Numbered from the stretch's first letter, positions 36,101 through 47,553 are shown. The stretch is DNA of 64,000 bases from Parietaria judaica (GCA_954871525.1 OX940861.1:13934842-13998841); one strand, 5' to 3'. Numbers and translations are program-made. Notes: a model not told the origin generated them from the sequence alone.

Positions 36101-36848
36101 AATCTATGTAGATCATGTTTAATATGTGCAACTATGTATATGAGAAGTTTGTAATTTGTATGTTAGGTTGAAGCTATTATACATTTTGATGATGACACCG
36201 AGGAATTGCAGCGATGGGATCAGCAGGTAATTGTTATTTTCTTGCCAATGGATCTTGACAGGAACAATTCGGGGTGAATCCCAATGCTGATTCCTTTTTC
36301 TCTCTTTTTTATTTTGCATCTTCAAAACCGGAAACAGTTTTCTTGTTTTTGTAACCAATAATAACAGGAACCTGCTTACCTCTTGAAAACTTTGCATCTT
36401 CAAAACCGGAAACTGTTTTCTGATTTTGTAACCAATAAAAACAGGAACCGGTGTTTACCTCTTGAAAACCGACTTTCTAATCCGTTTTTAAATTGGTTAT
36501 GGTAAAAAAAAAAAAAAAAAAAGAGTATAAACTGGTTGTCAAGATAAAATAGAAAATTAAAATAAAACCAAAAAACTAGACTGAACAAAAACCATTAACT
36601 GGTTTTCTCCGGATAATTTCACCCCTAGAAACAAAGCGTTTCTTGTTCTAAAACCGAAATTTCCAGTTTCTCTAGCATGAAACATCCACACCTAGAAATA
36701 ACTGGTTGAACATCAAAACCTAGATAGTGATCATGGTGAGATATACTAGTAATGAATATGTATTTGTGTACAGATTGTTGGGTTGTGTCAAACACTAAAT
36801 GACGTGTTGGATAGCATGGCGAAGAAGGGACTCTCTGTTCCTGTTTAA
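33157..36848 (+). CDS. CSN4: COP9 signalosome complex subunit 4
   Basis: The 14 exons are 33157-33286, 33430-33581, 33767-33870, 33975-34035, 34194-34286, 34374-34474, 34584-34692, 35196-35240, 35319-35387, 35477-35568, 35658-35700, 35898-35957, 36167-36226 and 36774-36848. They give 397 aa, the length of Arabidopsis CSN4 (COP8). The protein is the PCI-domain subunit of the COP9 signalosome, which removes NEDD8/RUB from cullins and controls photomorphogenesis in the nucleus. Visible family words include [61 protein letters not shown], and in the PCI/winged-helix part [17 protein letters not shown]. All introns are GT-AG. A 50-bp duplication covers the exon 7 donor, and intron 13 carries MITE-like sequence. 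Confidence 0.95.
34671..34770 (+). repeat. 50-bp tandem duplication across the CSN4 exon 7 splice donor
   Basis: 34671-34720 and 34721-34770 are identical except for one base (CCACTTTAT versus CCACATTAT). Each contains the last 22 bases of exon 7 and the donor AAA|GTAAGA. The first donor, at 34692/34693, keeps the frame. Confidence 0.95.
36270..36630. mobile_element. Possible hAT-type MITE in CSN4 intron 13, with 78-bp internal duplication
   Basis: The left side reads TTCGGGGTGAATC, and the right side reads ATTTCACCCCTA (inverted TAGGGGTGAAAT). Flanks are similar (GGAACAA and GAAACAA) but not identical. Inside, ATCTTCAAAACCGGAAAC recurs 78 bp apart (36317 and 36395). AACCGG-rich words recall the hAT element at 13336. 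Confidence 0.45.
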
Positions 36849-37818
36849 TCACATTCTAAGCATTTTGGTTTGTGTAAACTCCCTCTTTCCCCCCCTATGT
36901 AAGATTATATTCTAATTAGTGTCATGTAATCATTGTCAATGCACTTTTTTGGTTAATCAAAAATTATGTTGGGTCGTCCATACTACAACACTTATATGGC
37001 CATCGCTCGTTGAATTATTATTTTTAATAATCGTATGAAAAAAAAAAGAGGACATGATATGTACATGGTTACTTTTACACACACGCTCCCACTCTTAATA
37101 TTGGATAAAACTATAAATGTTTTTTTTTCTACATATAAATAACTTCTCGGGAGATAAGTCAAGGGCAATGAAGAGGTGTTGCTGAATGGCCAACGTTTTC
37201 TTGAAGTACGTTCTGCCGGAGCGGTGTGGTGTATAGTTTGTTTTTAGTCCCTAAGTTCGGTTTTAGTCCGGTCCTGACTTGGTCCCTTCTCGGCTTTGGT
37301 CTGAGAAATGGCTTTTCTTTTATCGAAATATTGGGACCGGGCCGAGACTTTCGAAACCTAGATTATGACAAGGTCCTATTGTAAGACGCGCGGAAAGTCT
37401 AGAGCGCCATTCTGGTTTCACCTCTAATTGTTTAGTAGCACAAAGTACAAACGTCTTAATCGAAATATGAGAGTACCTTTCTCTAACCTGAGCTCGGAGA
37501 ACTTTTAATCACACGTAGTTATGCCCACTCAACCTATTACTCTTCAAACAACAATAACCAATGCTTCTTACGAAAATACAAATTAAAAAAAGGCACTTTG
37601 AAGGCCGATTTGCCCACTTCAAAAAGTGAAAAATACTCAAAATATATATTTCCTATAATATATATATTTCTTTATTTCAAGGTTACAAAAGCAACGAAAG
37701 CGAAGGCCACATAAAAATGGTCCGTCTGAGAAAATGACCCATTAAAAGAGCTTCAATAAAGTTGACACACAAATACAATTGGCATCTTCATATTTCATTG
37801 ATTCGTTCGTTACATGAG
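36849..37818. other. Intergenic between convergent CSN4 and NERD1-like genes
   Basis: The two genes converge here, so it holds both 3' flanks. No other gene is seen. A polyadenylation site was not assigned. Confidence 0.5.
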
Positions 37819-39843
37819 TTAGTTGCTATCGTCCACGCCTTGACTGTTTACAAACAGGGACTCTCTTCTCTTCGGAAAACCCGACGATTCCATCCCGCTT
37901 CCTCTGAATTTCAGCTCCGACGAAGCTCTGTAGTTCGGATCAACCGACGACACTCGCTGATCCACGGACCCCGGCCTGAACGAGCTCGCGGCGCCGCCGG
38001 GATATCGTGCCGGCGGAGACGCGTACCTCCTCATCGTCAGACCGCTCCCTCGCAAGTCCATCATATCGGAGTTTCGAGAAGACGAGTCCATGAACGATCT
38101 CTCTCGCTCTCTATCTGCCCTGTCAGATCTTTCTCCTGAGCTTGTTGTTGGCATCGGAGCTCCGGCACTGGCAGAAGTGCTCGTGGAGGAGAACGGATCG
38201 TCGGGACCCCACGAAGTGAGCGCTTCCTTTTTCTTGGCAAAAAAATGCCATGCTGCGAAGAGGAAGAGCACGAAGAACAAGACCGGGCTCGTCCAGAATA
38301 TGGTGTTTAAATCTCCTTTGTGGACTGGGAGATTCGACCGGTACATGCCAACGTAGCCGTCACCGAGCCCCATCACAATGAATTTATCACGATTACTCGC
38401 TAGTAACGGCATGGTCTGTTTTTTCCGCTCTTCGATTGTTGAATCCATGTTCTGATAGTTCAGAAATGATGCTCTGATCTCGTCTAGACCGGCGGAAAAG
38501 AGGATCCGAGGCGCTCCAATCCGGACGTAGTGCTGGGTCGAAACGTTGTACACGAAGACTTTCTCTTCGCTCACGATTAAAAGATACCCTTTGATCGCCT
38601 GAAACGAGAGAGGCTCGTTCAAGTCGAACTTCCTCTTGGATCGAACTCTACATTTGAAGTTCATAATATCTCCGAGCAACAAGACATGAACCAGATCACC
38701 GTCTGATGTGAAGCCGTACGCCTTCGAGCGCTCGGTGACATCGAACACGTAGTTCCTCGCCAGTGAATGATTCAAGCCTTCACACTCCGACTCTCTGACC
38801 TTCATGCTTCTCAAGTCCAACGACCCTGCACCGGTCTCGGTCAGAAACAGAAGCCTCTGCTTTAAGAAAGCCAGAGGCTTGCTGTTCGGCATCGTCGAGC
38901 CGTAAACCGTTCCATTCTCTCTGAAAACCCAGATTTTCCCGCTCGTGTCCGTGGCCAAAATGTACCTCAATCTCCCGGCGTGGTGAACTTCCAATATGCT
39001 TATCGCCAAACCGTTCTCACCAACAGCGGGCGACACGAACTTGGCCACGTTATCCATCGACAATGAACTCCAATCGTCACCGCTCGATCCTTCCCAAACC
39101 CGGTGCATCAGGACCGCGCCATTCTCGTGCCCCGTCACCACGAAGCTCTCATTCTTGTACGCCGAAAGGTAAGACACCATGGCCGTGATCGGCGACTCCG
39201 CCGACGTCTGAAACTGAACCTGCACATCACCATTTCGCAGAAATATATAAACCATCCCGTTCTCGTCGCCGACAGCAACGTACTTGCTCAATCCTTCATA
39301 GTCCGTGAAGGGCAAAACATTGATGCAAGTCGCTTGCGAGTCCAATTTCACAGCCGACACGAACTGAAACCTCTCGGACCAGAAAGGACTGTACTTCGTC
39401 ACCGACACAGCCCTCGACTTTTCCGCATCTCGGACGATTCTACCCTCGTAGCTCTCCTGATCCGGGAACTTCGCATCGAGCTTTATCTTCCTCGGCTCGA
39501 CCATTCCCTTCTCCAGAAGCTCCGATTTCAAACCCTCGAGCTCGCGCTTCTCGTCGCTCAGCGCGAGTCTCGATGGCTCGGAGAGCTTCATCTCTAACCT
39601 CGAAACTATCTCGCTCAGATTCCTCACAATCTCATCGAGCCTCTGCAACAGAACTCCCTGCTGATCGACGCCGCTCGGAGCTTCCTTAGCGTCCGAGCCA
39701 CAATTCTCCGATTCGAGCTCGCTCCCGCCCTCGTGCACGGCCGGAACCGAGCCAGAGCTCGCCGCAGCCCTAGAAAACCGCGGAGAAGCCAACGCGAAGA
39801 GAATACAGACCAGAAAGAGCTTGCCTTTGAGGGAATTCGCCAT
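37819..39843 (-). CDS. NERD1: NERD1-like membrane protein with beta-propeller (FG-GAP/WD-type) lumenal domain
   Basis: This is a single 674-aa exon. Residues 1-27 are a signal peptide (KLFLVCILFALASP). 60-115 are heptad-rich (LLQRLDEIVRNLSEIVSRLE). About 165-510 are beta-propeller-like blades (YVAVGDENGMVYIF, FVVTGHENGAVLMH, YILATDTSGKIWVF). A transmembrane helix at about 516-534 (SPVLFFVLFLFAAWHFF) is followed by a 138-residue Ser/Arg-rich cytosolic tail. This layout matches the plant Golgi/endomembrane protein NERD1 (FG-GAP repeat family), which is reported to support cell expansion together with the exocyst; that identity is from memory. It is a type I membrane protein. The ATG at 39843 begins directly before the signal peptide. 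GC content is higher than in neighbouring genes, as is common in intronless plant genes. Confidence 0.75.
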   Translation of the reverse strand: MANSLKGKLFLVCILFALASPRFSRAAASSGSVPAVHEGGSELESENCGSDAKEAPSGVDQQGVLLQRLDEIVRNLSEIVSRLEMKLSEPSRLALSDEKRELEGLKSELLEKGMVEPRKIKLDAKFPDQESYEGRIVRDAEKSRAVSVTKYSPFWSERFQFVSAVKLDSQATCINVLPFTDYEGLSKYVAVGDENGMVYIFLRNGDVQVQFQTSAESPITAMVSYLSAYKNESFVVTGHENGAVLMHRVWEGSSGDDWSSLSMDNVAKFVSPAVGENGLAISILEVHHAGRLRYILATDTSGKIWVFRENGTVYGSTMPNSKPLAFLKQRLLFLTETGAGSLDLRSMKVRESECEGLNHSLARNYVFDVTERSKAYGFTSDGDLVHVLLLGDIMNFKCRVRSKRKFDLNEPLSFQAIKGYLLIVSEEKVFVYNVSTQHYVRIGAPRILFSAGLDEIRASFLNYQNMDSTIEERKKQTMPLLASNRDKFIVMGLGDGYVGMYRSNLPVHKGDLNTIFWTSPVLFFVLFLFAAWHFFAKKKEALTSWGPDDPFSSTSTSASAGAPMPTTSSGERSDRADRERERSFMDSSSRNSDMMDLRGSGLTMRRYASPPARYPGGAASSFRPGSVDQRVSSVDPNYRASSELKFRGSGMESSGFPKRRESLFVNSQGVDDSN

Positions 39844-40142
39844 TGGAGAAGCCTCGCCACGCGCTCACTGATACACCATTGCAGATCGTTTCTCGAGGTT
39901 TCGGATCTGACGAAGATCGGAGGCTTTCAGCAATCAAACGCGTCTCAATGAATAATCAAATCCAAGAAAACCGATCGCTCGCTCGCAACTCAGTGAGTGA
40001 GAGGTTTGTTTTGACTCGGGTCTTCGTTACATACAATAGATCTCTCTCTCTCTTGATTTAGGGCAAAATTAATTTTGTGTTTGAAATTAAACTAAACACG
40101 AGCGAGGAGGAGACTATAGTAATGGCTGCTGTTCCGGCCAAT

Positions 40143-40158
40143 CACGTGCTTACACGTG
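40143..40158. promoter_or_regulatory. Two G-boxes 10 bp apart upstream of NERD1-like gene
   Basis: CACGTG occurs at 40143-40148 and 40153-40158, one helical turn apart, just after a CCAAT word, about 300 bp upstream of the start codon. G-boxes bind bZIP and bHLH (for example PIF) factors. Confidence 0.55.
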
Positions 40159-40786
40159 GAACTCAGCTCAAGCTGTTTTGGTCATTTTATATCTGCTGTG
40201 CGGGAGGGAGTGGATGCAATTAATACCGTCTTAGATTTTGTCCCCCCGCACGTGAGAGTATAAATATTTATTAAATATTAATCTTTATTCACTAAGTATT
40301 ATTATAATGATTAATGATCTTAAAACTCACAAATCATATTTATAATTTCTCCACCGCCTCTTGCTTTGTCTAGATCTGCACCATTTTCCTTGATGGAGTA
40401 TCAATTTGTTTAATTTTATTGTCCCAAGATCGTCAATAATAATTGCCTGCCCTACACTGCACACACCCATCTTTTCAAGAATCGCAAATGCCACAAAATC
40501 TCCAAATAAATAAATAAATCGAATCTGCTCTTCTTAATCACCGATCGAATGTTATTCCACTGAATTTTAAAATTCTATTGAAATCAATCGCTTCATCTTA
40601 TTCGGTTAGTGTAGCGACGACCAAGTACAAAGTAGTTAAAATATTTGTTCTATTTTTTTAATTAATTACCACCTTATGTTAAACATATTTTTTTTTTTTG
40701 GGAATATAATATTAGAGCATACAAACAAAACTCACAATCACATGACAAGACACACCAAGAATCCAAAGAAGTTACATTACTCGAAG
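40159..40786. other. Intergenic between Claspin 3' end and NERD1-like promoter
   Basis: AT-rich; no gene or element seen. It should hold the Claspin 3' UTR at its right side. Confidence 0.5.
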
Positions 40787-43700
40787 CTATAAGCTCCGAT
40801 CATCCTTTGACTTAATTGGTTTCTTGGTCAACTTGAAGGAGGATAGTATTGACTCCGTTTGAACCACCATGCTATCCGCTGTGCATCGCTTTGACGCAAA
40901 CGAGTTTCTTTTCAGCAAGTCCAGCAATGACGTGTCGGACTTCGTTGCCGGGGACGGGCTCTGGCTGGAAATCCTCGTTTGAGAGCTTATGAACTTTGCA
41001 GAAACCGTCCTCGATCGGCTCTCCGTTTCTATCTGCTGTGTAAGAAGGGGAATTACAGGTTGGATAAAGATACATCAAAGACACTAAAATGCAACATGTT
41101 TTGATCAAGGCCTGAATTTTGAGTAGTTTTTAATTAAAGAGTACTTGGATTAATTTAATATTGCACTTTGCCATGCGTTTTTGCGCGAATAGTGCAATTT
41201 GCTCCGTGAACCTTTATTTTGGTGCAAAACATCACCTCTCTATTATACGGTATTGTGTACAAAAAGGAAATTCAAAAGGTTATATTACAGCGGGAAAAAA
41301 AATAGAGGACAAACCGCACTTATGAATAAAATTTTGGCATTGATGCCGACTTCTCTTACGTAGAGTTGGGCTTTCCCAACAGCGGTAAATGGTACTCTAC
41401 TATACTTACTGTTCTTGCGGAAACGGTATTAGAAAAAGAGTATTTTTTTGTAAGACCTTTACTGTTTTAAATGGAAAAAGTAGAAAAGATAATGGCATTA
41501 CGTTAAACTGGTAAATCGGGATCTGCTCTTATGTAGATGATAGAGAAGGCTTGACCAATCTTACCGGTTCAGAAGAATCCTCCGACACGGATACCATGCT
41601 CTTACTATTGCTGTCGTCTCGTTCGAAGATGAACGAGCGAGCAGCTTTCGATCCTTGTTTCTTTGATGATGGTAAGCTATGGCTTGATCCCAATCCCAGG
41701 AAGGACGGCTGCAACATGAATAAGAACATGCCACAACATGGATAAATTAAAATGGAAAAGAATGTTTTCGTCTCGAAACTCAGACAGATCAGCTATATTA
41801 AATCTATGCTCGGACGGAACGTTAATGTTGTATGTCAAAGAGCTCCTTCGGAGATTATTAAATAAATGAAAATCGTGTTTTAGCATCTCTTGTTAAAAAC
41901 ACATACCTTTGATGAAACGCTTCTGTTTATTCCCATGAGTGACATTTCAAAATAAGCTACAAGAAAGGGAAAAACAAGAGTGAGAAATAACATCTAAACA
42001 AGCTCATTAAGCCATCGGTACTGTTATATGAGAGTGCATACGTTGTGTTCTAGCTCGCTTTTTCAAGTCAGGCGCAACATTGAGTTTCTTTATGCGACCA
42101 AAAATTTCTTTAGAGCTTTCGTCATCTGCCGGAGAGGAGAAATTGACGTGCTCCTCCTGTTTCAAATAACAAAAATTCAATTTGAATATATAATATTATT
42201 AAAAAGTTATAAATATAATTGCAACCAAAAGACTACCAAAAACTCACAGCTTTTCCGAGGATGCATTGTTTAGCAAACTTCTGTTCTTGTTCCTCGTCGT
42301 CCGATGATAAATAACCGTCGTTTTTGTCTGTAAACATTTGACACATCATTTGCTTTACTTTCTTAAGATTCATCTTCACAAGATCTGATGGAGCCGACTC
42401 TTCTGTCACATCTCGTTTTTCTTCAACACCTCGTTCTTCTTCCTCTTCTTCTTCTTCCTCTTCCTCTTTCATTAACGATGGTTCTTTAACTTTTGAGCCA
42501 TACTTGAGTTTCTGCAGAAGGTTTTCCGTACCAGCTTCATCTTGTTGCTCAAGCCACTTCTGATGAAGCTCGTTACGCCTTTCATTGTCAATCGGCTTTT
42601 CCTTAAACCCAGTTGCTATCATTTCCTTGAGCTCCTCAAGATCATCAGCATCATCATCGTCTTCGTCATTTTCCTTAAACCGTAACAGATCGTTGTCACT
42701 GTCGTCTTCTTCTTCAGCTTCATCGTCAACAAAAGCTTTTACAGGATCACCACTAGGGGAGAGAGACAAGTCAGCTGGTCCACGTGGGCAGGGATCAACG
42801 TTCTCTTTATCGTAGTTTTCCTCGTCAGAAGATCTAAAATTAAAAAGAAAAGAGACTTACATTCGCAACAAGGGTAAATAAGTGATTGTTCAAAAGAACT
42901 CCAGAAGTGGTTGTAACTAACTATTAGACCCTACATTTAGAGGCAAGGGCACTTTGGGAGTTTAATCCTTCGTTCATTAGATTGAGTTATGTTTTGTGTA
43001 ATAGAAATTATCAAGACATCTTGGCGACGCCTTGCTCTCAATGAAAGATGTTTTGGTTAGAAAGTGATCGGGAGTCTCCGTTTAGTTTAACTTTGGAATC
43101 TACCACTTACTCATCATCGGGTGGCACGGAATCAAGCTGCAAGTTGAGTGGAAGTACTGATGAGATAAAAACTTCTTCCAAAGGACTACTTGGTGTCTCA
43201 TCTTGTGAATCACGGGTTTGGGAAGCAGAAAACAAGTCCTACAGAAAGCAAGGCATCAATTAGCGTGTTATAACTATATCTGTGGAGTAAAAAGAGTATC
43301 ACGGTGATAAGGTAAGCAAAAGACAACCTGAGTATCATCGATAGGAGCTCGAAACTCTTGCTTTGGTGCCTCGTCGACAACCTGTATCCGAATTGAACAA
43401 AAAAATCTAAAATCCTTCAGGTTTTAAATGGTTTTTTTGTGTTATGTAAGTAGTTTGTTGTCAACGGTGTTTTAGCACCCCGCTTTCTCTTAAATGTACG
43501 TCCCGAAAAATTATTGATAGCTGCAATGATATTTGTCTTTATGACTATGAATTCACAAACATTATAATAATGACTCACCATTTCGGAAACTTTTTGGCAT
43601 TGGTGCGTTGTTCTGTCATTAGAGTCATCTCTGTTTAGTTCATCCGTGATGTTATCACGGCTTTCCAGCGGATTTGCAATTGTCTCAGTATTTGGTTCTT

Positions 43701-45152
43701 CTAAGACTATTTTATCGTTTTCGTCATCTACACCAGAAACCTTTCCGTTAAGAGTCACGATAACATCCCTCAGTAGTTCATCATCCCCGACACTATCTTC
43801 AATGAAATAGGATTGACGGATAGCATCAGATCTGTCGTCACCCACAAAGTAAAGTCAGATTAATTTATGAGCTATGCTCTTATGTATAGATTTATGACAT
43901 ATTCAAATATGGATAACTCACTTTGTCTGCAATTCCAGCTTTCTTCGCCGAATCTTCTCCAGAACTGATGATATTGGCTTTTGAACAAATGGCAGAGGTT
44001 TAAACGTTGCGTCTCTAGTTTCTAGAGCGAGGACAAGGAGGATCAAATCGCGGGTTGGATAAACTTATTGTAATTATCATATTAATAAATGTAAAATTAC
44101 CCTAAATATATAATTTATATACCTCTCAATAGTCTCTGAGATTCAGCATGAAGTTGCTTCATATGATCTCTTCTTTCCTGCATAGTCATACCGCCAAAGA
44201 CTTGTTAGCTTAGAGAAATCAACAACAGATCAAAAGCATAAATCCACAACTTGACAAGTATACATACCTTCACCGATCTGCGTTTATTTAAAGATGTTTC
44301 GCTCGTAGTATTGTCATCGCCGTGGCTGCTGTCGGAGCTTTTCTTTCTCTTCTTCTTTTTCTCGTCTTTCTCACGCTCGACACGACCAGGGCTTCGCTGT
44401 TCCTCGTCCGGTTCCTCTGATCTCAACATTTTGTTTTCCTCTCTGATCTCGTTGCTCCCATCCTCGCCATTCTCGTCAAATTTCCCATCCAAGACCTCAA
44501 AATACAAGGCCCTCTTAACTCCGAAACGCTCCTCGTGGCCAACCAGACCGGTGAAACCAGAATCAAAACCATTTTCGACATCGATACCACTAGGACTTAG
44601 CGGTTCCTCCTCTGGTTCCTCGCTTTCATCTCTGATCTCATTGCTCTCGTCCTCAATGTTTTCATTGAATTTCCCAGCCAAACCGTCGGAACCCAAAACC
44701 CTCTTAACTCCGAAACTCTCCCCGGCACCAACCGGACTGGGAAAATCAATACCCAAGCCATTTTCCACATCCTCTCTGATCCCCTTGCGCTTTTCCTCAA
44801 TGGTTTCATCCAATTTCACATCCGAACCCTCGAAGTCCAAAGCCCTCTTAACTCCGAAACTCCCCTCGTCTGCGATTGGACCGGAAACACCAGAATCCAA
44901 ACCACTTCCACCACCAAAACCCTCAGATCCCAAACTCGGCGACACGTGCTTCTCCTCTGATTCCCCAATTTTTAGGGCTTTGAGCTCGGGAGACTTCGCC
45001 TCCGTCCCCAAATCGTCGCTCTCCGACCGCTCGATCTGGAGATCTGGCGTAACCCTAAGCGCTTTCCTCAAGCGCTTCAGCTTCCGTTGCCGGGCCGGAG
45101 GAGAAGCTCTGACCGGAGAGGATGACAGCAAAACATCGTCATCGCTGTCCAT
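40787..45152 (-). CDS. Plant Claspin/Mrc1 homologue (replication checkpoint mediator)
   Basis: Exons (high to low) are 44268-45152, 44123-44177, 43922-44021, 43579-43831, 43328-43381, 43111-43238, 42248-42833, 42042-42156, 41907-41956, 41565-41708 and 40787-41032. They form an open 871-codon frame. Diagnostic Claspin words are HAESQRLLRE (exon 2) and LPFVQKPISSVLEKIRRRKLEL (exon 3). Later come an acidic middle (DDEAEEEDDSDNDLLRF) and PIDNERRNELHQKWLEQQD in exon 7. In yeast and animals Mrc1/Claspin travels with the replisome and relays ATR signals to Chk1; plants presumably use it for fork stability. Exon 1 holds three ~50-residue repeats (start near residues 88, 137 and 199). A polyglutamate run lies in exon 7. 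The last exon is read in a different frame from the longest ORF at that place. Confidence 0.82.
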
Positions 45153-45889
45153 TTCTCTCTTTCTCAGTAATCGGCGAAGAGCGAGAGGCGATCTGAGAAT
45201 TTTCTGAATCGTGGACGAGAAAAAGTGGAGAAGGGAATCGATGAAGTGCGAAGTTTTGGCGCGAAATGTTTGAAATGTTAGGGGGGAAAACCCCCGAAGG
45301 ATATGATCTCTAGATCAACGGCTGTGATTTCTCTAAGGGTTCCGATAATATATCATCTTCATTCGATCGATCATCCTCGTATCGTATGTTTATGAAATGT
45401 ATTAGTAAAATAAGATATGAGTGGTGGGGATATTTACTTTTTAGATTATGGACGAATTTATTTTTATTTTAGACTAAAATCATTAAAAAAAAAAATCAAT
45501 TTTGCTCCAATTACGGACGTTTCGCTATGTATTTATAAATATTGATATTGAAATTATTTCGATTTTATAAAATTGTCAAACATAAGAAAATAATGAAATA
45601 AGAGTAGAGATATTTGCAGTAAAAAAAAAAAAAAAATCTTATTAATTAGGTATTCAAAATTCTCAATTAAAATGAAATTAAACGAATACCGTCTAAGCTA
45701 ATGGTAGAAGAGTGCATATTTTGAACAAAGTTTCAATTTTTTCCAAACAAATTATGAACGAGAAAGCTCCAATTTTGACAGTTACAGCAACGCGCTGTCT
45801 TGTTATACATTGGACCAAACGGGAATTCGCTAATCAATGGGGATAACAATGGTGTTCGAAATCGAATCTCTAACGTTAATTTTAGGAAA
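45153..45889. other. Intergenic: Claspin promoter side and OEP24 3' flank
   Basis: Claspin starts at 45152 and reads leftward, so its promoter lies here. GGCGCGAAATG and TTGGCGCGAAA words at about 45256-45268 fit an E2F site (TTGGCGCGAA), as expected for an S-phase gene. No other gene is seen. Confidence 0.5.
45256..45267. promoter_or_regulatory. Candidate E2F site upstream of Claspin
   Basis: TTTTGGCGCGAAA matches the plant E2F consensus TTTSGCGSSAAA apart from one extra base. It lies about 105 bp upstream of the start codon of a replication gene, where E2F sites are typical. Confidence 0.55.
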
Positions 45890-47420
45890 TCACAGCTCGA
45901 AATCCCAGCTACTTTCAGCTGTTACTTTCGGGATCTTCTTCTCCTCGGCAAGATTGCACGTAGCCGAAATCTGCGGAAAACGAATGAGCAAGCAAAGTTA
46001 GATACAAAGTCACTCTGGGCAGAACACAGAAGTCTACAGATTTTCGAGCTGCATTTCATCAATTCTTCGTAGGTTTTCGAGCTCCGATACATCTTTCTAA
46101 AGTATCAAATAGCTGATTTTTACAATCCTACTTCACGAAACGTCACAGATCCTGCAGCAACTAAGCTAGTTTTGGAATCTCGTAACGCTGAATAATAAGC
46201 ATATATGAATCGGAGAGTCGACAAAGGAGATGCACTGTGTCTAGATTCAGTGCACTGAAACCAGAATCGGAAAGTCGTCATGTTCCGGTTCATAAAACCA
46301 ACATTGCAACAGTTTCCACACTAGGCGAACGGATATGAAATTCAAAGATACGAACAGAACGGAAAAAGGGAACTCAAAACACAGATCCACAAGCTAACTT
46401 CCAATCATCTTTCATTATAATCAACAAAAAAGCCACTGGCAATAGCACAAACCTTGAAAGAGCCGTTCTGCTTCGAGCTCCGCGACCACTCGAGCCCCAG
46501 AACCTTGCTCGTCGTCTGGTAAGTTGCCTTGAACGTGTCGTCCCCGTAAACCTTCCTCGCCATGGAGAAGTCCCAGGCATTAGTCGCCAAGTTGTAGGTC
46601 GGCTCGAACGTGGTCAACCCGTTGTGGACATAGCTGTACTTCAGTTTACAGTTGCTGGTGCCGACCATGTAATTGGCTGAGACCTTGTTGGCCGAATCTA
46701 ACGCCAAACTCCCGTCCAATATAGTCCTGTTGTCACCTCTGCTGTGGATGTAAGTCAAGTTCAATGGCTTCTCCGAAACCCGGACTGTGTTCATAAACTG
46801 AAACCTAATGTCCTGTATCACAAAAATCCATTCGAATTGCGAATTAGAGAGCAATTTGACTTTTCGAAATCAAAATTCGGAAAATAAGCGCGAATTCCGA
46901 GTTCTAAATTTTGACTTTCCATCACTTCCTAAGCCGAATATCAGTCACTCATCAGCCAAACAAGGGTTATTTTCTGATAGCCGTGAATTTGAGGCTCGAG
47001 AAATCGATTATACAGTCACTTAGTTCTCTTTTTGTTGCAATTTTCAGGTGGATTTTTACGAATTAGAGAGCAGTTTGACTTTTTTTCATTTCATAATTTG
47101 GGAATCAGGCTCAAATTCAAACTTGTTGATTTCGACTTTCCCGTCACTTTCTATGCCGATTTTCTCGGCAGCCAAACAAGGGTTTGAGCGCTCTGAGAGA
47201 TTCGGGAATCGTGATGTACCTTTTTGGGGACGTTGTAATCGACGATGAAGAAGCCAGGCTTCTCGACTGCGAGAGCCAGGCCGTTCAAGCTCGGACCTCC
47301 GACGACGGTCGCGTCGGTCATGGAAGCTCGGAGTCTGACATCGCCGGCCCTGACAGCGACTGTTGCGGCGGCGCCGCCGACCTTGTCGGTGTCGTACTTG
47401 CCCTTGAATGTGGCCTTCAT
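45890..47420 (-). CDS. OEP24: Chloroplast outer envelope pore protein 24
   Basis: The three exons are 47220-47420, 46453-46812 and 45890-45970, giving 213 aa, the size of pea OEP24. The protein is a beta-barrel solute channel in the plastid outer envelope and has no cleavable transit peptide. Family words are [68 protein letters not shown], and in the last exon [17 protein letters not shown]. The last exon is easily missed because exon 2 can run on for 16 codons to a stop (VCAIASGFF...). I chose the ATG at 47420 because it gives the family start [10 protein letters not shown]. Strands alternate hydrophobic and polar residues, as in a barrel. Confidence 0.93.
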
Positions 47421-47545
47421 TGTTGTGAATGAATTTGGAGGCTCACAGGAGGAATATGCGTTGAAGAGATTTATATCTGTATACAATATTCCCGTATTTT
47501 ATTTATTTATATTTCCGTCCGAGGGTTGAATTGAAATGAATGTGT

Positions 47546-47553
47546 GTGACGTC
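47546..47553. promoter_or_regulatory. TGACGTCA element upstream of OEP24
   Basis: A perfect TGACGTCA palindrome (bZIP/TGA-type site) lies about 125 bp upstream of the OEP24 start codon, in GTGTGTGACGTCACTAC. Confidence 0.45.

Noticed and set aside
40872..41108. 78-aa minus-strand open frame ending AEKKLVCVKAMHSG
   Set aside because: It overlaps the last Claspin exon in the wrong frame; the spliced frame continues the Claspin protein in phase.
44251..45207. 318-aa Ser-rich plus-strand frame
   Set aside because: It is the mirror of Claspin exon 1 and has no independent support.
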